Position numbers and translations under genes: made by a program. Of a DNA stretch of 64,000 nucleotides, positions 10,613-24,688 are shown in pieces. The notes beneath the pieces were generated by a model. That model ran no database searches. It saw nothing but the letters and a program-made list of their open reading frames with translations, and was not told where the DNA came from. Positions within the stretch are counted from its first letter, which is position 1. Each line of letters opens with the position of its first letter. The DNA is from Scleromitrula shiraiana (lineage: Eukaryota > Ascomycota > Leotiomycetes > Helotiales > Sclerotiniaceae). The stretch lies in assembly GCA_028455995.1 (NCBI GenBank), contig JABELC010000005.1, positions 1,984,001-2,048,000 of the forward strand, written 5' to 3'.

Positions 10613-12792
10613 ATAGTCTTCTCTCTTTCCCTCATATCATCACTCAACTAAAGGGGATGGATATTGGATCAGGAATACCCGAGGAATTTGACGTGCGGCT
10701 GTACTTGAAAAGCAAAGAAAGGAAAACGAGTAAAATATGATTCGTAGCATATCAGATGAAAATAGAACTATCTGCCCCACTGGCACTCGCCGCTTTCACT
10801 CTCATCTTGTCTCTAAGAAAAAACTTAACAATGATTATTAACAAGCGAAACTCGCTTTTACATCTCGCTTCCAGTCTCCTTTCCGCTATGTGATTTGAAA
10901 TATTTATTGTCTCTAATGAATATGATATGAGATATATCTCGTACGTGAGCGAGTAAGTTTTCTGCATTATGATGCATCGTACCATCCGTACCTTGCATAG
11001 GTGTTGACTTCTGGGTCACGAATAGATTAGATTAGATACATATTACCACCAGCCGTACTTCCATACATTCATTCATCTGATCTATGTTCGGAGAGTGCGT
11101 CTCACGCAATATGCATTACCATTAACCGTTTCAGGTAGGTATTCCGGTGAGCTGGAAAGCAAAAACGTGGTGGCAGAGGCGATGCTACGTACATCTTTTC
11201 CCTCCCTTGAGTGTTCATATGTCTGCATTGGGAAGTTGGATTTAGATTTACGTTTAGATTAGGGTTCTCCTCATTATAGGGCTAGCTTGGAAGTTTTATG
11301 TCAAGGATTGAACACATGGCTTTGTGGTTCTTGGGGGTGTGATGCTTTGTTTTTGATGGTGAGGGTGGTGGGTGGTGGGTGGTGATTATGAGCTGGGGGC
11401 TAGAGGCTTACACTGCCTCGGTTTTGGGATGGTGTATAGGGTTGACTTTATTTGTAGGTAGGTGGTACAAATTCAATCTTTTAGGAACTCTTACGAGCAA
11501 TCAACCGAGGTGAAGGCGGTGACATGATTATGGTAATAGATGTGGATATGGATATGGATAGGGTTGATGGCGTATTTGTTAACAGAATATGCTCATGGGG
11601 TTGGGTTTCTCTTCGTTATGTTACCGCTACTATCCCTATCTCAATACGGTAGTAGCTAGGTAGGGAAATTCAAGGGTATGAATATTTTATCTCTTGATGT
11701 TGATGGATTGATGGAGTTTCGTGAGGTGGATGTGATGCTGTAATTGGATATTGGAAATTGTGCCGCTAAGAAAGACCCCCACGAGCTAGATATAGTATAG
11801 GTTTTGTAGGGTCTAGATAGGATGAAATCTATAGTTTGGCATGCACATACTAAATTCACTAACTAGCAGCTGAGAATTACTAGAATACTGTAAATATTTG
11901 CACAACGAAGTACTGATAGGTATAGTTTCGAAATGCGAGAGGCGATACTACTACGGAGGGATTCTCGGTAAGGACATGGTATGGTAGGATGGTATGATAT
12001 AGTGGTTAAGGTAAAAAGTAATGCATTGTCATAGGCTCGTACATGCACGAACATCCACACACTTACCCCATGCCATGCCATACCATGCCATGCCATGCTA
12101 TACAATTCCAAGATTGACGGACACCAAGTGAAGAAATTACCATGTGTGTGCCTGAACCTAATGAGCGGTAAAGTGGATATAAGGTATTGCCCGTCTTACC
12201 TCACCACTTTCATTATTTCGAGATTTAAACTTAACGGCACATGCATAGAAAGCATGGCATGTATGCATCATAATCCTTCCATTCTTCCATTGTTGAAAAC
12301 ACCTTCTTGGCACATTTTGAGCGTACCTTGCCTCTAGCGAAAAAAAAAAACCCCTTGAAAAGACGCATTTGCCAATTTAGGAAAGTGGCGATTACGAGTG
12401 AAATAGTTATTGATTGGCAGGTTTGGGTGCACATGATTAAGAAAACGTGGTATTCGATTGTGATATACAATACAGGATGCATATCGCACTCGTATACAAC
12501 CGCATCGCAGGATTAATCTCGATTAAGCAAGCTCGAGGCGGGTATGCCCAGGTATTTTGTACAGGTTCCCAAAAAAGTGTACAAGAAAACCGGTTACACA
12601 ATGATATCTGATATCTGCAGGATTGTGAAGAGGTTTTTCATTTGATTTGTTTTTGATATGAAAGTGGGGCATTATCCTATTTGGGGTAAGAGTTGACGAG
12701 GTGGGGTTAAATACAGTATATGCACTATCGCCTACAGGCTATGTATGTATTCAGTTGTACAAGACTAGATAGAGTACGGAAGAAAGAAGATA

Positions 12793-12823
<31 letters not shown>

Positions 12824-14134
12824 ATGTACTCGAGTATCTGGTACAAAAATGGCATACACTAACTAGTCTAAGTATTTCTGAAATGGGTATTAACAAGAAA
12901 TCGAAAATAGTAAATAGAACCCACGAGATGCTTGTCAACATTAATAATAGTGTGATGTAATGACTTCTTTAACAAGGCACAGCAAATACGTCTTGTACAA
13001 TACGAAGAAGACTAGTTCGTCAATTCATTGACTGATAGCAGGTGTACGATTCGCTCGCTCGTTCATTTGTGTATTCGTATTTCGAGGCTATACGATCGAT
13101 CAATTGTGCCGTGGATTTCAAAACCCGGGTATCAATCAATGAGTGTACCGAGGAGATACATAAGTAGTTTGGGGTGACGGGAAGGATGGGAATGAGCTGA
13201 GAGGTGAACGGCGACGATACGCATGACGAATTAAAATGGGCACAAATACTGGACGATAGATAGTGTGTGCTCGGTATCGTACATTAGAAGCGAAATGGAA
13301 GGTGTGAATGCATTTGAGTTTGGTGAGAGAGAAGGGGAAACAACGTGGAAGGTTTGGGTGAATCCTTCAGCTGGTAGGGATGGTTCTTCAATAGGGTATT
13401 GTGTATGTAGTCGATGCGACATATTTAGGTGTGGGTGGTATTTTGAGGCGTCAGAGCACGAGGTAGCAAGGATATAATCAAGTACGATAAGGAGTTAGAT
13501 TGGTTCATAACCTCCACGCCTTTCATTCGTACGAAACAGAAATTGGGGGGTTGAAAGGATTGAAAATTTCCTGAATTGGTAGGAGAAAGTCAGATCTCAA
13601 TTCGTATGTGCCGCATGCGATGTAATGTTGTGTTAACACTGACTTTCTTCTAGAAGATAGTAAAGGCTGGTAGAGTCGGGGGAACTCTATGCAATGCTTA
13701 CAGCAGTACAGAAGAGAATGTAACGCTACCGCATGGTTTTTACGTGGTTCTTGAAGAATCGTATGTGATATGATAATTAATAGCTTGGCAATTATATTGG
13801 AAACATATAGTTCTTTATTATCGATTTGATAAAAGACCACCCCATTCGACGCATGCCCCTATCCTAGATCGTAGTTCTGAAGGATTGATGTTGTGCTGTT
13901 TGAATGAGATTCGGACCGAGGCCAATGTCTCAGTCAATCTTTGATCACTGCTTTAATGACTTTCTTAATGCCGCTGCTTCTTACCAAAACTACTCAGTTG
14001 AAGTTAGTGTGCAACATTAAACTCGGAAAATCAAAAATTCTTTAGCCATCTTGTTTCAAAAACCCATAAAGCGGTGGTTGATATTGTGGCGTGTATTGTT
14101 TTAACGCCAAGGCATTGTAGTTACCGACCCCTCT
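10613..14134. other. 3.5-kb spacer with simple repeats, no supported gene
   Basis: Holds the ARG1 3' region and AT-rich DNA. Visible structure includes GGTGGTGGG repeats near 11362-11385, GATATG repeats near 11540-11560, a run of CATGC/CATAC words at 12065-12100 (also readable inverted) and an AAAT tetranucleotide array at 12791-12825. The open frames present (60-105 codons) lack motifs, initiate poorly and overlap repeats, so I call none. Confidence 0.5.
12791..12825. repeat. AAAT tetranucleotide microsatellite
   Basis: About eight uninterrupted copies of TAAA/AAAT in a spacer. No coding potential. Confidence 0.9.
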
Positions 14135-15271
14135 CTATGATAGAATACATGGTCCTAATATCCAAGATAGCCAGCCTTGCCGCGTCCCCAGAACGCTTTG
14201 ACTTTCCCAAGGATCTGTGGAGTTCTTTCCATTGGGATTATCCTGATACGGAGTATCGATTTTCTTCATTGTGGCAGATATTGAGTTTATGGATAAAGAA
14301 AAGTCTCCCTCTTGAGTGCCGAAAAAGCTACTGCTATCAGCTTGCTGAATTGAGACATAATTCAAGATCTTACCTCCGCATCATAAGGCTGAACCTCCTA
14401 ATATTCTTCAAATCCAGAGGCTTAGTATCCTTCTTCTCGCGTCCCCTATATGTAGCTTTGAGATCTTCCCACCTCACAAAGACAGCGGTATGGTCTCTAG
14501 GACCCTTAAAATCATACTCCCAGCTAACCGTACTCTGTTCCCTGCCGTTCGGGCTTCTGGGGAGTAATTCATCTTTGATCACGAGTGTGTATTGCTTTCC
14601 GTCACTCTTCTCCACATCGAGTAGTATCCCATCGTAACTTGAAAGGTCCCACTAACAACTCGGTCAGTTGTTTAATTCTAAACCTCTAATGAAAGCTCGT
14701 ATAACTTCAGAGCATTTATGATTGTATATTGTGCAATAGCATACTATCGGCGTTGCGCTGGAGAAATTTGACATTGTCAACAGAAGAACTACCCTGTGAT
14801 AACCCAGGAGAGAGACCATTCTCCAACAGCCCTACAGCATCTATCTATGGCTGGTGTAGATACATCTGATAATCAAATCGTATATGGTAACCAATCATTT
14901 ATTACATGAGCTTCAAAAGGCCTCGGGCAGGTTGACCCTAAGCGCTTAAATGCATATGAAGTAAAATCAACCGTGATAGAACTGGAGATGAATCTGCTTA
15001 CAGTATGGTCCTTTGTTGTTCTCTGGGACGCAAAACCCGCACCACCCAAGGTCTTAATGTCCAAGTTTCCTCTGAATATGGCTACAGGTGATGATGGTGT
15101 ACAATCGAAGAAAGATCTAGATGCTCCGCCCCTAACCCGATCATCACTTGAGGTCCAATCGAGGGACGACCATGGCCTTGAAAAGTATTAGCTGAGTCAC
15201 ATCATCGTACTTGGACTTTCTGCTAGAGATCTAGAGTTCTATGCTTACTCAGAGCCGCCGAAAAGGCGCAT
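14135..15271 (-). CDS. CIA30/NDUFAF1-family complex I assembly protein
   Basis: Reconstructed from four minus-strand exons: 15271-15249, 15176-15002, 14651-14374 and 14333-14135, giving 224 residues with every junction in frame. Recognisable CIA30-family blocks run in order: WTSSDDRVRGGAS, then FRGNLDIKTLGGAGFASQRT, WDLSSYDGILLDVEKSDG, YTLVIKDELLP, HTAVFVRWEDLKATYRG and SFFGTQEGDFSLSI. Family members (NADH:ubiquinone oxidoreductase intermediate-associated protein 30) help assemble mitochondrial complex I, or are related paralogues. The start exon (MRLFGGSE) is only 23 nt and its junction uses an AAG acceptor, so the exact N-terminus is less certain. Intron 2 is about 350 nt, long for this window. 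No obvious mitochondrial presequence is seen, which leaves room for a cytosolic CIA30 paralogue. Confidence 0.85.
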
Positions 15272-16950
15272 TGAGTGATCAGAATACATATGATTGATTG
15301 AGTCTTTGATGTGTGGCTTGACAAAAAGTAGGACTGTTCAAATTCATACGATGATGCTCAATTGGTTGAATTACCGACCCTGCGGCGCTTGTTATGGTTC
15401 TAGCGGGGTTATGATCAATAATGGCGCTTGGTCTCTTTAGCTATGGTGGATGCTTCATAAAAACCGACCAATAGTTATGAGGTAGTCAATATTCGAGAAG
15501 TGTTTTGTATTTTGTTGGTAGCGTGTAGAATCGTCACAGATGGAGATATAGATATACTGCAGAGCCGGATATCTTCGCAACAACAAAACGTCTTGGGTGG
15601 AAATCGACATCGATAACATCCATGGATTTCCAGTTCTATGATTGAACCAACAACAAACCAACAATAACCCATATGCAACAACGATGACATCAAAGCGAAG
15701 TTAAACAACCTAGTCCTCTAACAATCTATTACATTGTGCCTATTCTCTTTTTTGTTGGTACAAAGAGAAAGGTTTTATTGCAAGTCTACTCAATTCTCGT
15801 TTTTGTCTTGAGATAAGGTTTATTAATTTTGGCATATTTTTAGAGTAGTTCATTAGCTGGAAAGCCATCATGTGAGTACTAGTACCCTGACCCGATATAC
15901 CAAGTATTACCAGTATGTGACCAGATACGAAACATTCCCTAAGCCAGCCAATCACCGATTATTCTATTACCTGGCCTCCCAGAACCTTGAGGTTTCTCCC
16001 ATCTTCTCAAGGTTTTGTGCGAAGCCCAAGTGCCGGGGACAATTTGACGCCGAACTCCGTCGAAAAGATATTTAATCCAATTTACGGGGCGAAGTAAGGT
16101 TGAGTACGCGGGCAGCGAGCAAATGGCATACCGAAGATCCTTTCCCACCGAGAATATTGATCTGGGGCTTTCGCGCGCAGCAGACGAGGGCCCGACCCAG
16201 AATTATCCATGTATGGAGGAAAGGATCGCGCAAACCCTTACCGCTGAAATGTTGGTCTGAGATTCGATCAAGTATTCAAGATGATCTATCATTCTAACGG
16301 TTGGGCTAAGAATATGTTAGATGTTAAGATTTCAAATTGTTGTATTGGTGGCTATGAAGTTTCTTTTTTTGTACCTAGGTATGCACCTGGATAGTTCTAT
16401 GCATGATAGGTGGGAAGGAAATATTCATCCGAACTTAGAATAATTTCAGTGATAATTTGGAGAATGTTATGTTGTGACTTGATCGAGAATCTATAGAAGA
16501 AAATATAGAAATCTACTTTTCCTGTTTTCGAACAATAAATCGATGACAAGGTTCATTTAAAAGGTTCAAGAAAACCAGACTTATATTGGCGTATGTATGT
16601 CTGATTACATCTAAGATTTAGCACCCAGTAGAAAAATATTCACAGCGGAGGCAATAGAATGAAGTGAATATGTGGAGAAGTTTTCCTTTGATTTTGAATA
16701 CAACAATGAAGGTATGAGATATTAATCGTACGGGGTATTTACATTAGGATGGTTTCTTCATTTCTACCAACTGCGTAAGACAAAAGATCTAACTCCTAAA
16801 ACTCCAATTGCTTTCTTCCTCGTATTGCCCCAAAATGATCCTGATTCCCAAGCTCCGTCTAAAGCGAGTGTCGAGCACTTCGAACTCATTGTTTTCTTCC
16901 TATATTGTAAAATAGCAATCATCCCTCGTTAAATTCCAGACACCATTTTC
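15272..16950. other. Spacer with one copy of a dispersed repeat
   Basis: Between the divergent CIA30 start and the bZIP 3' end. It contains the 15751-15898 repeat copy described separately. Short open frames (63-77 codons) overlap on both strands without motifs. The part after 16320 is AT-rich and probably carries the bZIP 3' UTR. Confidence 0.45.
15751..15898. repeat. Dispersed repeat, copy A (shorter)
   Basis: Shares with 27581-27760 the same ordered words: GGTTTTATTGCAA.TCTACTCAAT, AAGGTTTATTA, GGCA.ATTTTTAGAGTAG, TGTGAGTACTA-like and CCTGACCC.ATAT. Orientation is the same in both copies. Copy A lacks two internal blocks present in copy B. No terminal inverted repeats or target-site duplication could be fixed by eye; a solo LTR remnant or MITE relic is possible. 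Confidence 0.7.
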
Positions 16951-17881
16951 TCATATATGCGTCAGCATACGAGGGGAGGGAGGCATCGAGAGAGGTGTCG
17001 TAGGATATTGATATCCTGACTCAGAACATGTAGTAGAATGCTCATAAGAGTGAGAAAGAGGTGGGGTCTGCAGCAATCTGTTAGGACCCGTTGCAAGTGG
17101 CTTGATTGGTTGAAAATGCCTTACATGAGGATCATCATAACCGTGGTGCGAATGAATATCGATTGATGGCAAGCCTTGATAACTCATATTGTATGGACTC
17201 ATGGTGTCTTCAGGTTCTCGTTTGATGGCATCATTGAAATGCATCATGGAAGGTAGTGTCACTGGCACTGGCGCCATGTAATGTTCGTATTCAGATCGAT
17301 CACTGCTGGAAACTGCACGGTATGATTGAGAATGTGGGTATGGTGGGTAGACAACGTCCTCTGGAGCTGGGTATGAATGATATGTGAAGAGGGGTGGTGT
17401 TCGGGATTGGTCACGATCGAAGGGTTGAGAAAAAATAATCTCGTCATCACTCTGCATGGGTGGAGTGTATTGGCTAGATAGCAGTCGAGGAGAACCTTGT
17501 CGTTGCACGTTTTCCGGGCTTCTTCTATACTGTTGATTTTCGTTGCTGCGATCTGGTTGTTGATGAAGTTCAACATGCGCTTGAGGTGGTGAAGCTGAGG
17601 ATGAACCGGCTCTGCGTTCGAGATCTTCAAGACGTCTCTTGAGTTTCTTGCCTGAGAGAAAACATTAGTGACTGTAAGGAATAAAAAAAATAGGAAATGA
17701 GTCTCTTACGGTAGTTTCTTTGGGCAATGCGATTTTGTATTCTTCTACGCTCTGCAAGATCTGAAATCTTGGTCCAGTCTTCATCTGGATTGGCAGAGCT
17801 GCTGAAAGCACTGCTGGTGCCATGAGTGGTCATATGCTTTGAGGCGGAAGCCGTCGAGTATGAGTAAGTGTGTCGAGACAT
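16951..17881 (-). CDS. bZIP transcription factor with very short zipper
   Basis: Two exons, 17881-17710 and 17651-16951 (58-bp intron, GT..AG), giving 290 residues. The basic region ERRRIQNRIAQRNYRKKLKRR occupies about residues 44-64 and keeps the bZIP invariant N50-x7-R58. Only leucines at 61, 65 and 68 follow before the chain turns into a Ser/Pro/Gln-rich tail, so the dimerising zipper is unusually short. Some fungal bZIP groups have this form. The rest is low complexity, with a conserved-looking end PTTPLSMPPSPRMLTHI. A nuclear, sequence-specific regulator is expected; the target genes cannot be told. It faces a long gene-free region upstream (17.9 kb onward), which often accompanies regulatory genes. 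Confidence 0.88.
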
Positions 17882-20800
17882 GTTGGAATGCTTATGAAAA
17901 TAATGTGTCGTAATACTGAGAAGTATCGAAGAGATCGAAGATAGATATAGTCTTGAAAATTGGAAAAGCTTGTAGTATGTCTAGAGAGTCTGTTACAACA
18001 AGGTCACGAATTGCCTTACACGGGGGGGATTCCTCATATATATGTAAATGCGGGATAACTACAAACTGACGGAGCTCAAGGTATACGGATTTCCCAAACC
18101 ACTTGGCCCCGAATCCTGGCGCACTTTCTGCTCAGCTACAACACAAACGAAGAACCCTGTTCGAGACCCTGGGATGAAATAACCCTGCCGGTACCCTTGC
18201 ACAAGCATGTCCATGTTCCCTTGCAAGTCACTGACTCTCCTTGTTAAAAACGGCCGGGAGGTGCGCCGTGCAGCTGGGGCATTGATTTTACCACAGACAC
18301 CGAGTCCAAACCTAAAAGAGTACATTAATTCACCTGCATGTAGGAGGCGCCTTGCGTAGGGTTGAATGAAATTTGAATTAATTAAGGGCCATTTATAGAA
18401 TCCGCCAAATGCCCCGTAAAGCAGCACCAACCACAAACCACAATTAGTATGTGGCATGTGGTTTGTTAGAACAAGGAAAGGAGAAAGTAAATTTAGAAGT
18501 TGGGGTTGAACGGTTCTCCAGAGATAGAAGCAGCCCTATGAAGCAAGAAAAAAGCAAAAGAGGGAAGCAACACAAGCCTAATCTAAAAATGTTATTTGGC
18601 GCTGGCACATGCTATACTATGTAGACAAGAGATTAATTCCCACATTCGGTATGCTCTTCGTTATCCTTTAATCAATAATATAATTGCGCTCATACTTATC
18701 GATTCCTCTGTAGATTCTGAACAGATAGATACCTTGCCCATTATGCCTATCTAGAAAAGTGCTAGAGGTGTAACGATCCAAAACTAATAACGCTAACACT
18801 AGAACTAATACCCCAATAGCTATAGCAATACAAAAAATTAATTATAATTATTATATTTATTATAATATTTTCAGGTACTTTAATAACTTTCCAAAGTTAG
18901 AGTGGTCATGGGGAAAAGGGAAAAGGGAATGGGAATATGTTGCGTTGCGTACGTACGTATGGCAAAATATGGTAATAGCAACATGATATAGCAATATAGA
19001 AAGATGGCTTTTTCTTCTTAACACCCAATAAAAATTTGTATCATAAACCTCAAAATGGTTGCCTGAAGACACTTCTTGTTCCCCCAGTTTCTTGGAAATC
19101 ATAAAATCCTGGTTTACTTGATCTTGAGCTTGCTTGAGCAATACTCTTCTGTATACAAACCACTGGCATAACTGACAACTAATTAACTAATCGAGAATTT
19201 TGTAACAAATTGAACGGAATTTTAGTTGAGAACTAACTAACTAGGATGAAAATAAGAATAAAGTAAAGATATTAATATTAAAAGAGATTATTAAGCATCC
19301 TATTTTTTAACACATATTTTGACGACTAGGTAGGTACTTATTATTATCATTGAATGTTTCGAGAAGCATTTTGGAATTAGTTCTAGAGGCTTGGGAAGTG
19401 GCATACATGCAACCCATAGAATTCCGTCTTATCATCGGGAAAAGCCATGCCATGAATTAGTAAACATATCAAATCATGATTCATAATTCATCATCATCCA
19501 TTCATCAACCCCTCCCTCCTCTTTCATTTTGAGCCAAGTTACGATTCAAAGGAATCAATTATGAAATCAATTATGAAATGAAGGTCGCCGAAATTGTTCC
19601 ACTACACATTTAACACAGGTTGGCTTCTAAATATGGAAATGTTTTTAAAAAAAAAAAACCTCATTATTGACTGTTTACGAGCAAGCCGACTTGTGATAGA
19701 TGCTAAATCGGATGTTAACTATCGTGTTTATGTATGGGTGTTATATCACCATGGTTGGTTAGTCGGTATATGCTATAATAAATGGTTGATACACTGTGAT
19801 CTACCAAATAATTACGAAACGGCGGTTCGTATGTAAATCTACTGGATAACTTAGTACGAAGTTCTATACTTAACTCTTGTACTCTTGTACTCATGTACTC
19901 ATGTACTAATGATTGATGCCAGCAACTAGTACTAACAGTATGTTTTGAACGGAATTAAAATCCCTATTGCCATCTTATCTTCGATTCTCCGTTTAAGGAA
20001 AACCACCAAATCCAAATTAGGTACGAATATCACAATATCTAATCATAATCAATTCAAACTGACATTGACAAATCCATATGGTATTCAAAATTCCAATCGG
20101 TCAGTGAAGCCAAGAATATTCTTCACCGGATTGGCATCACATCGCCGTCTACACTAATTGAATCGCGAGATTTAGCCCTAAACAGATATTCACAACCCTC
20201 TGTGAGCTTGTGCCCCCTTGATGGTGTGATGTTACTTCCAGTCCTGGAGCACACGTGCTTTATCATATTTTTATTCGTTCGTCCGCTGATGACCAAGAAC
20301 GATTGGCTGAATTAGTTGAGAAGAAAACCCAGGGAGGATACAAATACTACCATGTTTTTTGGGATTACTTTATTCCACACCACCATCATGAAGTGACCCT
20401 CCACCGTCAATCAAAGTCCACACCGCAGGAATTTTGGCTGCATGCCTATGTTATGCACTTCCCATCCAATCAGATTCGCAATCTCATGCTTTACCGAGAT
20501 ACGTCGTAATTCATCGACGGTGAAGAGTCGGAAATCATGAAAGTACCACACATTTTGTGCACGATTAATAACTTCAGAATAGTTATTCTGGTACGACCGA
20601 ACATGCTTTGAATGCGCATGATGCCACTGACCGCTCAGCCCTACCCGGTCGCCCAACTTTCCCCTCTCATCTTTCTATCTATCAATTAATCCGAAAGCAG
20701 AAAGTTGCAATGTTTTTCAATCTTGAGGACGTATAACAACAAATAGAAATTGTTTCTGTGACCTATACTACTCAATTAGGACCAGCTTAGGCACCGAAAT

Positions 20801-23390
20801 ACCACTAAACTAATTTCAAACCTACTGTACGAGCTGGTTTTACACCTGGTTACCAAGGTTTTGGGGCGATCTTGAACAGGGTTTCGCTCAATGTAGCACA
20901 ATATTTTGCGGTGAGCACCAATTTGTCCTCTTCGCACGATCGGCAACATGGCTATGGGGTTAGAGGATTACCGGCTATACCATCTCAAACTTATGGCGAA
21001 ATTGATTTGTTCCTTCAACTCGACCTCCGAGCATTTCGGGAAGGATACCCGTCAAAGGTTGTTTACGAGCTGTTCTTGCCGGTCTTCCCTGCAACCAATA
21101 TACTCAGCAACTTAGTAATTCCAAATCTAGGGCTGGTGGCTGCTTATACATTTTAAACTTCTAGAATGTTTGATCTGGTAAGAACAGCCACGATAAATCT
21201 GAAGAAAAAGATCAAATCCAGCATTTATTTCTCCCTTATGAAGAGCCAAGGAGTCAGATCCATCATTCTAGTGATGACGGTTCCTAGATCTGTGATCCTA
21301 TCAGAGATGAGAGAAGCTTGTATTGCCTATCACCGCGATGCTGACTTGCTTATACTAGTGCCAACGAAGCCACCCGGAGAATTCAACTGCCACACTGCTT
21401 CGACTGCAAGGTGAACCGAGTTTCATTTACATGAAGATAGGTGGAGAAAATTGCCAGATCCCACTTCTAAATCAATAGAAATGGAGTCAAGTGTATTGTT
21501 CAAGTTCATTCTGATCAATCACTTTTTGAAACAGATTTGATGAAGTTTAAGAATGGTATTTCGAGGATCCCCCACGGTTCTGGGTCAAACACCGCGTGGT
21601 TTCAAGGATATTTCTTACATATTTCTTACTGTACATGCGGAACATATTACCTGTCATAGTAAGTGTTACCCAGGACACTGGCATCCAGTCACATCTTTAT
21701 TTTTCTTGGGGGCTTAGGTCATATTCTGATCCCACTACAAAATATCATCACCGCCGTGCGGTGGAAATTCGAAGGACGCTTGCCAAAAATGTAAGCAAAG
21801 ATCGAAAGAAGAATTTAAAGTTCTTACCGCAGTTCACGCCCACTTTATTCCAATGCGAAGATGATATCCAGTGACAAAGTGCCGTGATAAAAGGGCTGAA
21901 CAACCTAGTAGCTTGGACTTTAGAATTGGGAAATTGGGATTTAACAATTTATCGTGTTTTGATCACTAGTTCACAGGTCATACGAGTACCTGAACTTTCA
22001 CTTCTAGAACAGCGGCGGAGTCACTTACTAACTAGCTTGGTATGTATATACGGTATCAAAATTACCATTTTCGTTCTTAGATTGCTTGCTATCAGATAAC
22101 ATCTACCAATGATATGAATATATTGAAATGTAAAAAAGGCCGACGATCATGAAATACAGAAACCCGTTTCCACCTTGGCATGATCGAATCGATCCGCATA
22201 ATCGAGGGCTGAAGTATACATACCCGTGCAACATGGGAACGGAACATTTTCTATGCTTTTCACAACATTGTATCATACATCATAGAACCGACTACGTTGA
22301 CCACGAACTCAAGAGCTTTAATTAAACCGAATCATTGGGATCGCTCGCATGGTTACCCCATACATAAATCATATCATATCATATCATATCATATCATTTA
22401 TAATTATTGTTGTACAGATTGTACGTGAAGACAATGCCCATTGTGTCAAAATACGATATTGTGCTACTGTACAACATATCGATCATCACTAAAAGGCTAC
22501 TAACTTCGTCTAAGGTATAGCACGGTTTCAGGATCTAATACAATATGCGGTTAGTTCTATCGGATCCTTCTCTCCATTTAAATTTTGAAGGTACGAGGCA
22601 AAGGGCTATTTCAAGATTGGGGTCACCGCACTCACGCAGGCCATATGATTTTGGGAATTAATTTTGACAGTATAGATAAGGATGAATGAAGTAACCAAGA
22701 GCGCAGCAGGCGAATGCCAATTTTCCAATGTTTCGGAACCAAAAAAAAAAAAAAAATAATAATAATAAAAAAATAAAAATAATAAGGCTTGGAGATCTTC
22801 ATTTTGATCCATGTATTGTAAAGGTTATGATTCGTCTAAGAACGAGCACTACCTACTGGTTTATAAGCTTATAGCAAATGTTGGAAAGTTTATTTTGACA
22901 TTACACCACTCGGTTTGGATATACTACTTACTCGTATACTAATAAATAACTATGCTTGCTTTGTCATTTTAACGATCTCTATTCAGTATCAATAATGATT
23001 GTGTGGCTGCTATAAATTACCTAGTAGGTATTCTATACTACTACTGTACAATTAATTAATTAATTAATTGATTGATTGATTAATATATATATTAATTAAT
23101 ATATTGCTTTATAAGGTCGATTACGATTACCGTGAATATACACAGTGTACATGTGAAGTAGAAATCAGACATCCTGTAGTTTCATTCCTCTGGTTTGTGT
23201 ATGTTAATTCAGAATTTTGACTCACCGCCGCCTGCGAGTACCCATCTGCAATATATTTATGTATATATATATATGTATGTATGTACAAGCAAGTAGATTT
23301 ACACACTCAGATAAAAGGTTGTGGAGTTATGTGATACAGTAGATGCTGCAAAATGATGCAAAATGAAAGTAACGTTGTGATGGAGGATAT

Positions 23391-23440
23391 GGTGGTGATG
23401 GTGATGATGGTGGTGATGATGGTGGTGGTGATGGTGGTGG
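23391..23440. repeat. GGT/GAT trinucleotide array
   Basis: Near-perfect GGTGGTGATG units. The opposite strand yields a histidine-only stretch in one frame, which is an artefact of the repeat. Confidence 0.9.
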
Positions 23441-23631
23441 CCCAAAAGAAAGGGAAAAAAACATAATGCAATTGGACACCTCCGCAGCACCGACGCCGCA
23501 TAAGGCTGAAGGCTGAAGAAGCCAGGAAAGCTGACCGAGTAGAGCCACATGTCTCTTCTATTGGAGTGGATTTTTGGTCATGCGAACCTACGTAAATTCA
23601 GTGCTATCAATATACTGAATATGTATTACAT

Positions 23632-23641
23632 GGTATATATA

Positions 23642-23677
<36 letters not shown>

Positions 23678-23700
23678 TGTATTGTATGTATTGTATGTAT
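23632..23700. repeat. TA and GTAT microsatellite
   Basis: A TA dinucleotide run passes into GTAT tetranucleotide units and then a longer ATTGTATGT unit, showing stepwise repeat growth. Confidence 0.9.
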
Positions 23701-24688
23701 GGTGGAAATATTCCTATGGTTGACTTTTTCACCGCCCGTCGAAAACATGTCATGTAAAAGCGGATAGATAATTGCTCGAAAGGGATCGGTGGGGAGATCT
23801 GTTGATCGTGATTGTATGGGAATTTTCCACATTAAGGCAATTAAGGGCATTTGTGCTGTATCCGCCTTTGATTGGTGTCGTCTTTGGGTGGGGTATACCG
23901 TATACCTAGATAGAGGTAGAACTTATACGGGAATGAAGATTCTATTGGTTTTGGAATCCATCATGGTGGTATTTTCATAAGGCTGCTTGCTACCTTTTGA
24001 TTCTTTCCTCTTATGTTGCTGCATCTTTCTTTAGTAGATGCATACCGTAGCTACATATATATCTATCTACTTAGGTACGGAGCAGACCTTATCTCTGCCT
24101 ATAGAATGGGTGCATCATAAACATTTATATATCTGTATAGTATATGACTTTAATTCAATTTATATAAGGCTTTACATTGTTAGATATTAGATAAGTGAGT
24201 AGTTCCCAAGTATTTGTATTGTAAACATACTAGTATATTGTAAATATATACTGTAAATATATACTGTAATACTATAAATATATATTCAAGTTGTAAACAT
24301 ATATTGTAAATAACATATATTATAAATATAAATGATTAAATATATACTATAAACATACTCTAAACGCCAAACACTCATTCATCCATCCATCAAATTATAA
24401 TATAAAGCACAGACCATCGTATATCGCACGAATGAAAACCCGTTATTCTCAAGGGTCTGGATTTCGAATTTGTATAATTGCTCCGCCTCCATCATAACCT
24501 TATTATTATTATTACATGATCTGCGTGAGATGTCTGAAGCGCTTCCGTAGTGGAGTATATGAGTGTGGATACGTAATTTAGAGATTCCGTTGTGAATACT
24601 TTGTACTGCCGCAGGATTACGACTTCCGGCTTCGAATTTCTATACCAACTTTACTATTAAACGGCGGTAGGATTCTCATTTGTTACTT

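Noticed and set aside
12065..12100. CATGC/CATAC repeats resembling a small CRISPR or hairpin
   Set aside because: Units are 5 bp and contiguous, so it is a simple repeat; nuclear fungal DNA is not expected to carry CRISPR arrays.
14074..14637. 187-codon plus-strand open frame
   Set aside because: It is the antisense shadow of exons 3 and 4 of the CIA30-type gene, whose minus-strand translation matches a known family.
18059..18457. 132-codon minus-strand frame upstream of the bZIP gene
   Set aside because: No motifs, and it lies in the probable bZIP promoter and leader.
23299..23550. Frame encoding a long histidine run
   Set aside because: Produced only by the GGTGAT array.
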